A stretch of 63,475 nt of DNA from an uncultured Bacteroides sp. (GCA_900544075.1 UQTJ01000018.1:1-63475), one strand, 5' to 3'. Positions 51,325 through 60,900 are shown, counted from the first letter of the stretch. The notes: a model not told the origin generated them from the letters alone. Numbers and translations are program-made.

Positions 51325-54276
51325 ATGGAAGGAATAACAAATAGTAAAGCCGAAATTCAGGCAAAAAAAGCTTTGAAATTAGATACTTTCTCAGGATTTG
51401 ATTTGGAAAATGCAAAGAAAAAACTTGCGACTTTATTGTCTCATATTGGTGATAACGATATGTTTTCTGAGTATACTAAGCATGATATATCACATGTAAA
51501 TGGAATGCTGACAATGTTGGATTTTATAATTCCACAAACGACGCAGAATGTTATGACTCCTACAGATTGGATGTTAATAGTTTTATCTTGCTATTTTCAT
51601 GATTTAGGAATGCTTATAACTAAAAAAGAATTTGAAAGTAGATATAGTGATTATCATTTTAGATCATATAAGGATAATAATGATTGGACTAAATATTCTA
51701 AAGTTGTATCGCAAGAACTATGTGAAAAATATATTTATCAGGACTATGTAAGGGAATGTCATGGCGTTCGCATAGAATCATGGCTTACAGAAATTGCTAA
51801 TAAAAAAGAGTCCGATAATCCTGTAATAAAGGTATTGCGTGATGTATTGTGTAATGTGGATGCTGATTTTCTGAAAGATTTAGGAAAAGTATGTAGAAGT
51901 CATTCTGAACCTTTTGTCAAAGTAAAGGATTTTGATGTTAGAAAACCATATGAACAAGCACATGAATCAGAAGTAAATTTGTTGTTTGCATCAGCTATTT
52001 TACGAACAGCTGATTTGTTGCATGTTAATTCTGAAAGAACTCCAGATGTTGATTTTGCTATAATTTCTCCACAAAATAGTTATAGTAGAAGAGAGTGGGT
52101 AAAACAAAAAGCTGTAAAACAAATTCGTCCTAAATTAGAGACTGATAAAGATGGTAATGTTGATGAAAATATTCAATCCCATATTTTTGAAGTAGTAGCT
52201 TCATTTGTTGATGAAGATGCTTATTCTCATTTTATGGATTATCTGTCATATGCCGAAGAAGAAATTAAACTTACATTTAATATATGTAAAGCATCAAACA
52301 ATAGAAATAAAAATGGTTATATTTTTCCTTGGGATGGGATATGTAGAAGTCAAATAAGAACTGAAGGCTTTAATGCTGAGAAACTTAAATTTGAACTTGA
52401 TAAAGATAATATTCTTAAATTATTGATAGGTCATACACTATATAACCAGGCAAATGTAGTTCTACGTGAGTTAGCCCAAAATTCTATTGATGCTTGTAGA
52501 TTAATGAATTATAATTCAAAATCAGGATCGAATGAATATCAACCTCAGATTATAATAGAATGGGATAAAGAAAAACATATTCTAAAGGTATCGGATAATG
52601 GAACCGGTATGAATGAGGAAATAATAAAAAAATATTTATTAAAAGTAGGATCTTCACGTTATCAATCTAAGGAATTCCAAGATGCTAATAAGAATTTTCA
52701 TTCTATAAGCCGTTTTGGTATAGGTTTATTGACATGTTTTATGATTAGTGATGATTTTGAAATTATAACATTATGGCATGAAGAAAACAAAGCTCACAAA
52801 TTAAAAATAAAAAACATTCAAGGTGAGTACATGTTAAGAAATGATGTTGAACCTATAGAAATTTTAGAAGGACGGCATGGAACTACATTTAAATTAAATG
52901 TTCATCAAAATGTAAACCTTGATAATATTGTAGATGATTTAAGTCATTGGATCATAATACCTAATTGTAAGGTGACAGTTATTGAAAATGGTGAAACAAC
53001 GGAAATTGGATATGTGTCGTGTGAAGAAGCCTTAAAAGATTCTTTATCCAAGAATAAAATAAATATTGATGATAAACAGTACAAACTATTAAAAAAATCT
53101 AACAATGATGTCGAAATATATTTTCTTCTTTCTAAACATATTCTGTATAAAGATAGTTGGAGTTTATATTTGCCTAATAATGATTTGTCAATTAATAAGA
53201 ATATTCCAATAGGAATATGTATTGAAGGTGTATTAGTTTCAAATTTTACACCAGGATTTCATGGAAGAAATTATATAGTATTAGTAAACTGCAAAGGGAA
53301 AAAATCTCCTAAAACAAATGTCGCACGTGACGGTTTGGAGAATTCTCAAGAACAATTAGATTTATTACGGTTTATTTATAAATCTTATTTAGATATAGTT
53401 GGGGACCAAATAGAACGTTTATCTGAAGAATATTCTTTGTCGTGGGCTTTGAGAGAAGCACAACGAAATATAGATAATATGGTTAGTCAACGAAACTTTC
53501 AGAATAAAGAATTATTTGATGATGTTCTTCATTCGTATGAATGTAATTTAGTTGATACAGGTGCTAAGTATATTAATAAAAGTATTAGTGATTTTGGTGA
53601 AGAAATATGGACTATTGAAAGTAAGGCTTATTCCTCTGCTGAAAGGTTAGTTCAGGAAATAGGTAATTGCGATAAAACAGCATTATCTTTGTTTCAAAGC
53701 CTTGATTCAGAATTTGATAAGAGAGGTCGTGAGATTTTCTCTGAAACATTAACTCAGAAATATACAACAGATATATTTCTAAAAAAATATGAAGTAGTTG
53801 ATATACAGATATTTGAAGATAATCGAAGACTTGAGTTCTGTTGGAATAGAGGTAATTCTAAATGGATATCTATTTGTGGAAATTTACATTTTTTATATGA
53901 TAAAAATCCTAATACATACATAGTAAAAAATATTGATGATATAAAGATTAATTTAAAAGAGTATGATGTCATTATCTCGAGGTATGGAATGTTTATTATA
54001 TCAGATCATCCTTTACGTGAATATTTACTTGAATTGTATTATAGCTCGATTTCTTATAAAGCTAATACCATAGAGGTCATATTATCTTATATATACTATC
54101 TTAATCGTACAAGGAAGTTACATTCGGAAGAGAATCTTAGAAATTTTTCCAACTCAAATGAAACTTATTATGAATTAGATATTTGGGAGTATATAAATAT
54201 GGAAAAGTTAAATCAGTTATTTATTAAACCTCTGAAATTTTTCGATTATAATATTTATTATACGCAACTAGATTAA
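51325..54276 (+). CDS. HD-domain / Hsp90-like (GHKL) ATPase protein
   Basis: The 983-residue protein has an N-terminal HD-type domain (about 35-330). Its motifs are SEYTKHDISHVNGM, CYFHDLGMLIT and RTADLLHV, consistent with metal-dependent HD nucleases/phosphohydrolases. An Hsp90/MutL-type ATPase follows (about 365-560): N-box RELAQNSIDACR, DNGTGMNEE, and SRFGIGLLTCF. A long C-terminal helical part (about 690-983) has no recognised family. The pair looks like an anti-phage or stress system embedded in a prophage; this is inference. Confidence 0.75.
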   Translation: MEGITNSKAEIQAKKALKLDTFSGFDLENAKKKLATLLSHIGDNDMFSEYTKHDISHVNGMLTMLDFIIPQTTQNVMTPTDWMLIVLSCYFHDLGMLITKKEFESRYSDYHFRSYKDNNDWTKYSKVVSQELCEKYIYQDYVRECHGVRIESWLTEIANKKESDNPVIKVLRDVLCNVDADFLKDLGKVCRSHSEPFVKVKDFDVRKPYEQAHESEVNLLFASAILRTADLLHVNSERTPDVDFAIISPQNSYSRREWVKQKAVKQIRPKLETDKDGNVDENIQSHIFEVVASFVDEDAYSHFMDYLSYAEEEIKLTFNICKASNNRNKNGYIFPWDGICRSQIRTEGFNAEKLKFELDKDNILKLLIGHTLYNQANVVLRELAQNSIDACRLMNYNSKSGSNEYQPQIIIEWDKEKHILKVSDNGTGMNEEIIKKYLLKVGSSRYQSKEFQDANKNFHSISRFGIGLLTCFMISDDFEIITLWHEENKAHKLKIKNIQGEYMLRNDVEPIEILEGRHGTTFKLNVHQNVNLDNIVDDLSHWIIIPNCKVTVIENGETTEIGYVSCEEALKDSLSKNKINIDDKQYKLLKKSNNDVEIYFLLSKHILYKDSWSLYLPNNDLSINKNIPIGICIEGVLVSNFTPGFHGRNYIVLVNCKGKKSPKTNVARDGLENSQEQLDLLRFIYKSYLDIVGDQIERLSEEYSLSWALREAQRNIDNMVSQRNFQNKELFDDVLHSYECNLVDTGAKYINKSISDFGEEIWTIESKAYSSAERLVQEIGNCDKTALSLFQSLDSEFDKRGREIFSETLTQKYTTDIFLKKYEVVDIQIFEDNRRLEFCWNRGNSKWISICGNLHFLYDKNPNTYIVKNIDDIKINLKEYDVIISRYGMFIISDHPLREYLLELYYSSISYKANTIEVILSYIYYLNRTRKLHSEENLRNFSNSNETYYELDIWEYINMEKLNQLFIKPLKFFDYNIYYTQLD

Positions 54277-54639
54277 TTTCTTAATTGATAATGACTTAAA
54301 GATATTTGTAGAAGGAATGAGAGGTATTCATTAAATGTCTAAAGGTAAAGGGTTAATATTTAAGTATTGCTTACAATCATATTGTATAATGAAAAACTTA
54401 CAACTGAATCCCTGTTCCATTTACACAAAATTTTGGACTGTGTCATGAATAATAAATGAGGTCAAAACTAAAATGGCTACTCCCCAAAGTTACAGTCTGT
54501 AACTATAATATTTAAAAGGATCGTATCAAACTCTGTATTGAGTAATGATACGACCCTTTCTTTAGTCTTTTAGGATGCTAAAATTTCAAATTATAAGTTC
54601 ATATCTTCAAAAAATGAGTTTTGACACCTCATTTTGTTA
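54277..54639. other. Gene-free gap with a terminator and imperfect terminal repeats
   Basis: Holds a hairpin TCGTATCA/TGATACGA (54521-54553) that can end transcription from both sides, the palindrome GTTACAGTCTGTAAC (54491-54505), and an inverted pair AAATGAGGT(GT)CAAAACT (54454-54469 and 54617-54634). No gene seen. Confidence 0.5.
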
Positions 54640-54888
54640 TTAAATCTTTAGCATCTTGGTTATTTGTTCTTTAAGTTCTTCAGGACATTGTTCCATAATT
54701 TGTTGTTTTATATCATCTTGAATGGAATCTGCTGAAACAGGTGTTTCTATATTCATATCTTCAAGCTTATACATACTTTTGTCGTATTCATGTACGATGG
54801 TACCATCGTCATAAAAAGCATAATCGTTATCTAAAACACCTTTTTTCATTGGTAAAATACAACGCCATAGTAATTTTTTATTTTCCAT
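54640..54888 (-). CDS. Hypothetical small acidic protein
   Basis: The 82-residue protein (MENKKLLWRCILPMKKGVLD, ending EELKEQITKMLKI) is acidic. It has a beta start and a helical end. Transcribed leftward with the gene at 54989. No family recognised. Confidence 0.5.
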   Translation of the reverse strand: MENKKLLWRCILPMKKGVLDNDYAFYDDGTIVHEYDKSMYKLEDMNIETPVSADSIQDDIKQQIMEQCPEELKEQITKMLKI

Positions 54889-54988
54889 GATAGTTTGTTT
54901 GTTTAAATTTTACTTATAAAAACATATTTACAAAAATTTACTGATTGTCTTTGTTGGGACTATTGTGCTCCTTAAAAGTAAGTTTACC

Positions 54989-55240
54989 TTATTTTGATTT
55001 TATATAATCTTCAAATTCATCAAGCTCTTTTGGATTATCCATTTGTTTGTATTGAGGAGTATCTATTTTACTATTATTGTTTGGGCTATTATTGTTCTTG
55101 ACTTTAGGTATTACACCTTTTCCATTTGGAATTAATTCTATATCTTTCCCATCTATAGTTTTTGTATATTTATTCTTACTTTCGGTTGGGATATACCCAC
55201 GATCTAATAAATCTTTTTCAGTTATTCTTGATTCTCCCAT
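54989..55240 (-). CDS. Hypothetical small protein
   Basis: The 83-residue protein starts MGESRITEKDLLDRGYIPTE, contains an Asn-rich linker (NNNSPNNNSK) and ends in an acidic helix (ELDEFEDYIKSK). It is probably in one unit with 54640-54888 (100-base gap). Function unknown. Confidence 0.5.
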   Translation of the reverse strand: MGESRITEKDLLDRGYIPTESKNKYTKTIDGKDIELIPNGKGVIPKVKNNNSPNNNSKIDTPQYKQMDNPKELDEFEDYIKSK

Positions 55241-55730
55241 AATTGATTCTTTTAAAAGTTAGATAATGACAAAGATATTATAAATATATGTATGTGTGAT
55301 TATAAATCAGTCATTTTTTCGTTTCCTCTTATTTTCAAGATTTTGCCATTTTGTGAAACGTGCTGATATTCTTCGTAAATTAGTACCATGTATAGGGCTA
55401 CATAAGTAACCATATACACAGGATTAGAAGAGTATTTCGGATATTATATCCCAAAGCATTTTGACTCTTTGATACTCATTTTTCTGTTCAATGTAGAGCT
55501 CATAAATAATGCGGAGCAGAAGTCTGTATAATAACAGTTTCATATTAAATCTTGCTCTCGGTTATATTAGTGAACCAACGTGGCGCACTTCACCCGAAAA
55601 GCGAGATTGCTTCTGCTTCTGCGAATGTATAACTTTGAGTCTTTATGGTGGTGACGAAAATGAGCGACATATATAAGTGTTTGAAATTCAATGGGGAATA
55701 GGGGCGTATAAAACATTAGTAAAAGTTAAA
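55241..55730. other. Gene-free gap before the packaging region
   Basis: About 490 bp without a credible open frame, promoter or strong hairpin that I can support. Possibly decayed sequence. Confidence 0.4.
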
Positions 55731-56114
55731 ATGATGAATGTAAAGACAAGACACAGGCTGAGCCTGCTAATCAGGATGCTGGTATTCGTTGCATTATCCG
55801 GCGTCCTTTCACTGGTGATGAGTACAGCAACATCGCCATGGGTGATAACAATGACAGCTATAGCGTTGTCGCTTGCAGTAAGCTATCTGGCATTTCGGGA
55901 ACGTGATACGTTTTATTTCGTATCCTTCACGTGTAATGGGAGCCAGGGGCGGTGTTATCTCAGATTCCATGAACGTGTTTCCCTCGATGAAATCGAAAAG
56001 AAGCTGACAAGCCTCAACTCCGGAAATCAGACATTAGTGTGCTGGTATGAGAGGGTAAGCAGGTACGAATATGAACTGAACATATCCGGTGAAAATGGAA
56101 CACTACCAAGCTAA
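55731..56114 (+). CDS. Hypothetical small membrane protein
   Basis: About 127 residues from ATG 55731 (MMNVKTRHRLSLLIRM). Two adjacent hydrophobic helices (about 15-60) precede a soluble tail with SLDEIEKKLTSLNSG. It overlaps the next small gene by 20 bases. Function unknown. Confidence 0.6.
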   Translation: MMNVKTRHRLSLLIRMLVFVALSGVLSLVMSTATSPWVITMTAIALSLAVSYLAFRERDTFYFVSFTCNGSQGRCYLRFHERVSLDEIEKKLTSLNSGNQTLVCWYERVSRYEYELNISGENGTLPS

Positions 56115-56262
56115 GGGTGTAGTGATAATGCTTATGTTCGTCATGCTTGGCTATGCAGTCGGAATGAGCGACATAACAACAGCATTGCTTCAGGTAATAG
56201 TCATATTGCTTGGCAACATATTGAATGTATTATGTAAAATTCTAAACAGGTTAAAGAAGTAA
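56095..56262 (+). CDS. Mini membrane protein
   Basis: The 55-residue frame MEHYQAKGVVIMLMFVMLGY continues with two hydrophobic helices and a basic tail (CKILNRLKK). It is coupled by a 20-base overlap to the gene before. Such small membrane proteins are usual near phage packaging genes; role unknown. Confidence 0.5.
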   Translation: MEHYQAKGVVIMLMFVMLGYAVGMSDITTALLQVIVILLGNILNVLCKILNRLKK

Positions 56263-56310
56263 GATTATTGTAATACCCATTTACCAAAAGGATAACTATG
56301 GTTTTTGACT

Positions 56311-56865
56311 ATGCCAAATGTGAGAAAAGGTAGAAAGGTTAGAATGGATGAATGGGACAAACCCACCCTCGGATGGAAAAAACGTGAGAGGTTCTGCAAC
56401 ATGCAGCCTAAAGTGAGAATCCACCGCAAGGGCGGGTTTTATTACATTTCCCTGTTTGCAAGCACAAAGGATGGAATACCATTTACGGAAATCAAGAGTT
56501 CGGGTGAGTATGCAGAAGCCATTTCAAACGCTGCTACAGAACTGATACTCTCAATGGTACGGCCGGACGATGAATGGTGCATCGTTACCACACCGAAACG
56601 CAGACACTTCACAGGGTATCATTTTGCGACTGACATCTGCAAAAAAATCGCCCGGGGGTTGAATATAAAATTCTATGAATCTGCTATCCAATGTCTTAAC
56701 AAGACACGCATAAATCCGGAATTTCACCTACTCAGACCAATAACAGAACAACGCATAATACTCTTTGACGATATATGCACAACAGGAAGTACAATAACAG
56801 CAGCCTACGAACTCCTAAAGGAACGAAAACAAGTTCTTTGCATAGTAGGCATAAACAACCATTAG
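56311..56865 (+). CDS. Phosphoribosyltransferase-like (ComF-type) protein
   Basis: About 184 residues from ATG 56311. The PRPP-binding loop is ILFDDICTTGSTITAAYELL near the C-terminus, preceded by WCIVTTPKRRHFTGYHFATD, as in ComF-like PRTases. It lies 3 bases upstream of terS. Phage PRTases of this kind are common beside terminases; the substrate is unknown. Confidence 0.75.
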   Translation: MPNVRKGRKVRMDEWDKPTLGWKKRERFCNMQPKVRIHRKGGFYYISLFASTKDGIPFTEIKSSGEYAEAISNAATELILSMVRPDDEWCIVTTPKRRHFTGYHFATDICKKIARGLNIKFYESAIQCLNKTRINPEFHLLRPITEQRIILFDDICTTGSTITAAYELLKERKQVLCIVGINNH

Positions 56866-56868
56866 CCT

Positions 56869-57396
56869 ATGAATAACAAACTGACAGAAAAACAAGAGAG
56901 ATTCTGCAATTATTACCTTGACTGTGACGGGAATGCAAGTGAGGCATACCGCATGGCTTATGACGCATCGAAGATGCAGCCTGAAACGATTTGGAGCAAT
57001 GCCAGTAGGATGTTGGCCAGTAACAAGGTTGCAGCAAGGATAGCCGAACTGAGGTCAGAACGTGCTGAAGCATCGAAAGTTAACCGCGAAAAGGTGGAAA
57101 AAATCCTCATGGATATAGTGACGATGGACCCGAATGATTTGTACATGGTAGATCCTGTGACCGGTAAGATAAAACTCAAATCTCCGAAACAGATGCCAAA
57201 GAGGGTGAGAAATGCCATGAAGAAGATAAGCAATGACAAAGGGAAGGTAAGCTATGAATTTAATGGCAAGGTTGAAGCAGCCAAACTGCTTGCGTCTATG
57301 AACGGCTGGAATGCGCCTCAACAGATAGCATTGACGGGTAAAGATGGCGCAAAAACGAACGAAATCCGCATAGGTTTTGATGATGATACTGAATGA
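56869..57396 (+). CDS. Terminase small subunit
   Basis: The 175-residue protein begins MNNKLTEKQERFCNYYLDCD and continues with GNASEAYRMAYDASKMQPETI, the classic TerS (terminase_2) DNA-binding N-terminus, then helical oligomerisation sequence. Recognises phage DNA for packaging; precedes terL by 95 bases. Confidence 0.9.
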   Translation: MNNKLTEKQERFCNYYLDCDGNASEAYRMAYDASKMQPETIWSNASRMLASNKVAARIAELRSERAEASKVNREKVEKILMDIVTMDPNDLYMVDPVTGKIKLKSPKQMPKRVRNAMKKISNDKGKVSYEFNGKVEAAKLLASMNGWNAPQQIALTGKDGAKTNEIRIGFDDDTE

Positions 57397-57491
57397 AATT
57401 TGAAAAATAGAATAATTAAGTGAGAAAAATATCGGGAGTTATACAAAAAATAATACGAAAAATCTGAAAAATAGAACAAAAGTAGTCGATT

Positions 57492-59315
57492 ATGATAGTA
57501 AATCACAAGAAACTCAATCCGAATGCCTTCTATCTGCTGAAATATCTCAATGATGCTACACTGCGATTCATTATATTGTATGGTGGTTCATCATCGGGTA
57601 AGTCTTTCAGTGTAGCACAGGCTGTGCTTATACAGACATTGCAGGACGCTGAGAATACACTTGTGATGAGAAAGGTCGGTGCATCAATCAGTAAGACGAT
57701 ATATGAGGATTATAAGGTGGCTGCATCACTGCTCGGTATATCACAATACTTCAAGTTCATACAAAATTCAATCAAATGTACATACAACGGTGCGAAGATA
57801 GACTTCTCAGGTTTGGATGATCCGGAAAAGATAAAGGGTATCAGTAACTACAAGAGAGTACAGCTTGAGGAATTGTCAGAGTTTGAGTTTGCCGATTTGA
57901 AACAGATTCGTAAACGTCTGCGTGGTAAGAAAGGGCAGCAGATTATCGCAGACTTCAACCCGATATCAGAGACTAACTGGATAAAGAAGGATTGGCTGGA
58001 TAATGAAAAGCTGCATGATGTCCCTATGATTGTAGAGATTGGCGGTAAGGTCATACCTGCAGAACTCACAAAGGTCAAGTCTTTAAAGATGAATGAAGGC
58101 AAATCAATGGTCAATCCTAAAACTAAGGAGATAGAGGAATATCCGCCTAATATGGTTGTCATTCAGTCAACGTACCTTAACAACTTCTGGGTTGTTGGTT
58201 CGCCTGATGGAACGTATGGATACTATGATGAACAGTGTGTGATGGACTTTGAGCACGACCGTCTGTACGATCCGGATTACTACAATGTATATGCGTTGGG
58301 AGAATGGGGTGTAATCAAGACAGGTAATGAGTTCCTTAACTCATTCAATGTAGGTAAGAATAGTGGTGAATATACTTACATACCAGGATTGCCGATACAT
58401 CTGTCAGTGGACAGCAACGTGTTACCATACATATCCGTAAGTTACTGGCAGGTTGATTTGAGTAAAGGCAAAGATATGTACCAGATAGCAGAAACAACGG
58501 CTGAGAGTCCGAACAACAGCGTTAGACGTGCGGCCAAACTGGTATCTAAGAAACTAAGTGAACTTGGTTATGATGATAAAATTTACCTTCATGGTGACGC
58601 CTCTGCAAAAGCGGCCAACACTATTGACGACAACAAACGCTCGTTTATGGATTTGTTTATCGACACCTTAAAGAAAGACAACTGGACAGTAGAGGATAAG
58701 GTAGGGAACAAGAATCCTTTAGTATCCATGACAGGAGAATTTGTCAATGCGATTTTTGAAAAGCAGTTACCTGACCTTAGTATTAACATTGATGATGGTT
58801 GCCGTGCGTCCATAGATGATTATCAGAGCGTGCAGAAGGACGCGAACGGTGCAATCCTCAAGACAAAAGTCAAAGATAGTGTAACCAAGCAGACATACGA
58901 GGAACACGGACACTTGACCGATACGTTGAGATACGTTGTACATGATATCATGTATGAAGAATACGTCCAGTTTTCCAACAGGCGTAAGCGTAATATGTAT
59001 TCTGAGAAAGGAATGTTCTCATTCTTCAATCCGGAACAGAAATACAAGTACAAGTCCAGTATTGTATATGTCATGCCTAATATCGAAGGCAAGTTCTATA
59101 TGTGTCATGCTGGTGAGTGTGGTGACAAATGGCATATGCTTGACCTTGTAATGCTTGAAACAACATCGAGTGCGGAAATGAAGAAGATGATAATATCGCA
59201 TAAGGCTGATGTGTACATAGTGGAATCCTCACCTGCCTATTTCCAGATGGCGTGGGAACTTGGGCAATTGCCCCAGCAAGAGTGTATTTATTGCTTCCAC
59301 CCTCGCCATTTGTAG
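57492..59315 (+). CDS. Terminase large subunit, 3' end rearranged
   Basis: The frame gives 607 residues. The ATPase domain has YGGSSSGKSFSVAQ (Walker A, about 31-44) and LEELSEFEF (Walker B-type). The nuclease domain includes HLSVDSNVLPYISV, IYLHGDASAKAANT and EHGHLTDTLRYVVHD. An extra C-terminal domain follows. After AYFQMAWELG the last 15 or so codons (QLPQQECIYC...) read into an inverted tail-fibre fragment, so the true C-terminus is lost at about 59265. Confidence 0.88.
   Translation: MIVNHKKLNPNAFYLLKYLNDATLRFIILYGGSSSGKSFSVAQAVLIQTLQDAENTLVMRKVGASISKTIYEDYKVAASLLGISQYFKFIQNSIKCTYNGAKIDFSGLDDPEKIKGISNYKRVQLEELSEFEFADLKQIRKRLRGKKGQQIIADFNPISETNWIKKDWLDNEKLHDVPMIVEIGGKVIPAELTKVKSLKMNEGKSMVNPKTKEIEEYPPNMVVIQSTYLNNFWVVGSPDGTYGYYDEQCVMDFEHDRLYDPDYYNVYALGEWGVIKTGNEFLNSFNVGKNSGEYTYIPGLPIHLSVDSNVLPYISVSYWQVDLSKGKDMYQIAETTAESPNNSVRRAAKLVSKKLSELGYDDKIYLHGDASAKAANTIDDNKRSFMDLFIDTLKKDNWTVEDKVGNKNPLVSMTGEFVNAIFEKQLPDLSINIDDGCRASIDDYQSVQKDANGAILKTKVKDSVTKQTYEEHGHLTDTLRYVVHDIMYEEYVQFSNRRKRNMYSEKGMFSFFNPEQKYKYKSSIVYVMPNIEGKFYMCHAGECGDKWHMLDLVMLETTSSAEMKKMIISHKADVYIVESSPAYFQMAWELGQLPQQECIYCFHPRHL
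59255..59269. repeat. Direct repeat, left copy, at the TerL breakpoint
   Basis: GGAACTTGGGCAATT here and GGAACTTAGGCAATT at 59678-59692 (14 of 15 identical, same orientation) bracket the inverted tail-fibre fragment. The left copy runs into the palindrome GGGCAATTGCCC. Confidence 0.7.
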
Positions 59316-59683
59316 GGTATAAATTAGATATGTTAAGCTCATTGATTCTTTTACCTATTTCATCAAATTTACCTTTTAATACCTTTCCCTGTTCGGCTGA
59401 CAATACCTTTATTTGCTCAGGTGTAGATTCACCTCCATTAAGGTCATTGACAACTACTATGTTATCTGTAGAACCTGATACGCCTGAGTTACCTTGTTCA
59501 CCTTTAGGACCAACAGGTCCAACAAGACCTTGAGGACCGTCAGGACCAACTTCTCCCTGTGGTCCCACTATAGCTCCTACATTTATATACTTCCCATTTA
59601 AAACATTACCACCAGTGCCAACATACAGATAAAGTTCCTTATTTATTATGTACCCTATAGTCTTGTCAACTTTGGCCGGAACT
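59268..59683 (-). pseudogene. Inverted fragment of a collagen-like phage tail-fibre gene
   Basis: On the minus strand an open frame without a true start reads KVDKTIGYIINKELYLYVG, then Gly-X-Y repeats (GPQGEVGPDGPQGLVGPVGP), then GKVLKGKFDEIGKRINELN and KYTLAGAIAQ before it merges with the TerL complement. It is a tail-fibre segment cut at both ends and inverted relative to terL. Confidence 0.7.
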
Positions 59684-59692
59684 TAGGCAATT
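59678..59692. repeat. Direct repeat, right copy
   Basis: GGAACTTAGGCAATT, partner of 59255-59269. Confidence 0.7.
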
Positions 59693-59727
59693 TAGAATGA
59701 ATCTATAATTATTTATTTCTATTACTT

Positions 59728-59763
59728 CATAGCCCAGGTATCAGCTTGGGCTATGTCTTTTTA
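59728..59763 (+). terminator. Terminator after the rearranged TerL region
   Basis: CATAGCCCA (59728-59736) pairs with TGGGCTATG (59747-59755), 10-nt loop, then TCTTTTTAT. It presumably once ended a tail or packaging transcript. Confidence 0.75.
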
Positions 59764-60031
59764 TACACTATTCACGCTTAATACTTTTGAAGTTCAAACA
59801 GCATTTTGGATAAACATGATTATAAAGGTATAGTTATATGCACTGCAAAATTTTGAGAATATCATTCTTAATAGCTTGTCATGTTTATGATTATGTCTAT
59901 ATTTGTACCACTTTCATTATCTAGCCCTTATAATTATAGATTATTATTTATTTACAATTTTAAACTTAAGAAGAATGAAGAAAATCATTAATTAGGTTGG
60001 GCGCTGGGTAGCCCAACCAGAAGTTTAGAAG

Positions 60032-60187
60032 GTGGGTAATTTTTTACTGGACACATTCGAATTCCTCTTTGTGTTGGTGACTTTTTACCTCATTGCTTAG
60101 ACAGTAATTGCAGGAATAGCATTGACTGGATTAGATTGGTGTACTATGTTTATTGGTTTGCGGACTATTTACAAGTACTTAAAGTGA
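60032..60187 (+). pseudogene. Small membrane protein frame with an in-frame amber codon
   Basis: From GTG 60032 the codons read VGNFLLDTFEFLFVLVTFYL-IA, TAG, then TVIAGIALTGLDWCTMFIGL and end at TGA 60187. Both halves are hydrophobic and read as one small protein; CAG to TAG would explain the stop. Upstream hairpin GGTTGGGC/GCCCAACC at about 59995-60018. Confidence 0.5.
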
Positions 60188-60196
60188 AAGATTATT

Positions 60197-60226
60197 GGGC
60201 AAGTACAAAGCTTGCCCTTTTGTTTT
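60197..60226 (+). terminator. Terminator upstream of the GIY-YIG gene
   Basis: GGGCAAG (60197-60203) pairs with CTTGCCC (60211-60217), loop of 7, followed by TTTTGTTTT. Confidence 0.75.
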
Positions 60227-60287
60227 ATAAGATTATAAATGTATTTTATAAATAGGTATTAATAGGAAAACTACAAAATGTATTATT

Positions 60288-60869
60288 ATGAGTGAGTTGT
60301 TAAGTAAATTCCTTTCTGATACTATTTCGTCTTTAGAGAAAGTAAGTAAGGAAGGTCCAGCAAGTGAATTTATATTTGATATTGATTGTTCTGATTTAAA
60401 GGATTATTTAAACAATAATATTCTCAAGTCTGAAGAGTACTCGGAACTGTTCAATAGACTTTGTAAAATGCGAGGTCCAGTATTATATTGGTTTGAAAAA
60501 TTGTCAGATAATACTAACGATAGCATAATTGCTTCATTAAAAGAATATAAATCCTTAAAGAATCATAGGGTAATTCCTTATTACAAGGACTCCTATGACA
60601 AACATACCAAAACTCTATACGTAGGGAAATGTAAGGGTAAATTTTATGGAAGAGTTATTCAGCATTTGGGGTATTTTGTAACTCCTTCCACACAGGGATT
60701 GCAGCTATACCATTGGGCGAAGGATATAAGCCTTAAGGTACGTATCCATGCAATAGAGTTCCCTAAAGAAATGGTAGATATTATGCCTATTGTTGAATAT
60801 TATTTTGCCAAGCAGTTGAAACCGCTTATCGGAAGCATATTTAGGAATTTTGCTGTTTTGAGAATCTAA
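60288..60869 (+). CDS. GIY-YIG-like nuclease domain protein
   Basis: The 193-residue protein has a helical N-terminal third, then a GIY-YIG-type core. Its parts are GPVLYWFEKL (strand 1), KTLYVGKCKGKFYGRVIQHLG (the YVG and catalytic Arg helix), and EYYFAKQLKPLIGS (the catalytic Glu helix). It stands alone between two terminators, like a moron gene added to the prophage. Target unknown. Confidence 0.7.
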   Translation: MSELLSKFLSDTISSLEKVSKEGPASEFIFDIDCSDLKDYLNNNILKSEEYSELFNRLCKMRGPVLYWFEKLSDNTNDSIIASLKEYKSLKNHRVIPYYKDSYDKHTKTLYVGKCKGKFYGRVIQHLGYFVTPSTQGLQLYHWAKDISLKVRIHAIEFPKEMVDIMPIVEYYFAKQLKPLIGSIFRNFAVLRI

Positions 60870-60900
60870 TACATTTTATTATATCTTTGTGGAGTAATCT

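Noticed and set aside
59077..59568. 163-residue minus-strand protein as an intact tail fibre
   Set aside because: Its C-terminal part is the reverse complement of terL and its 5' end lacks a start, so only a fragment is real.
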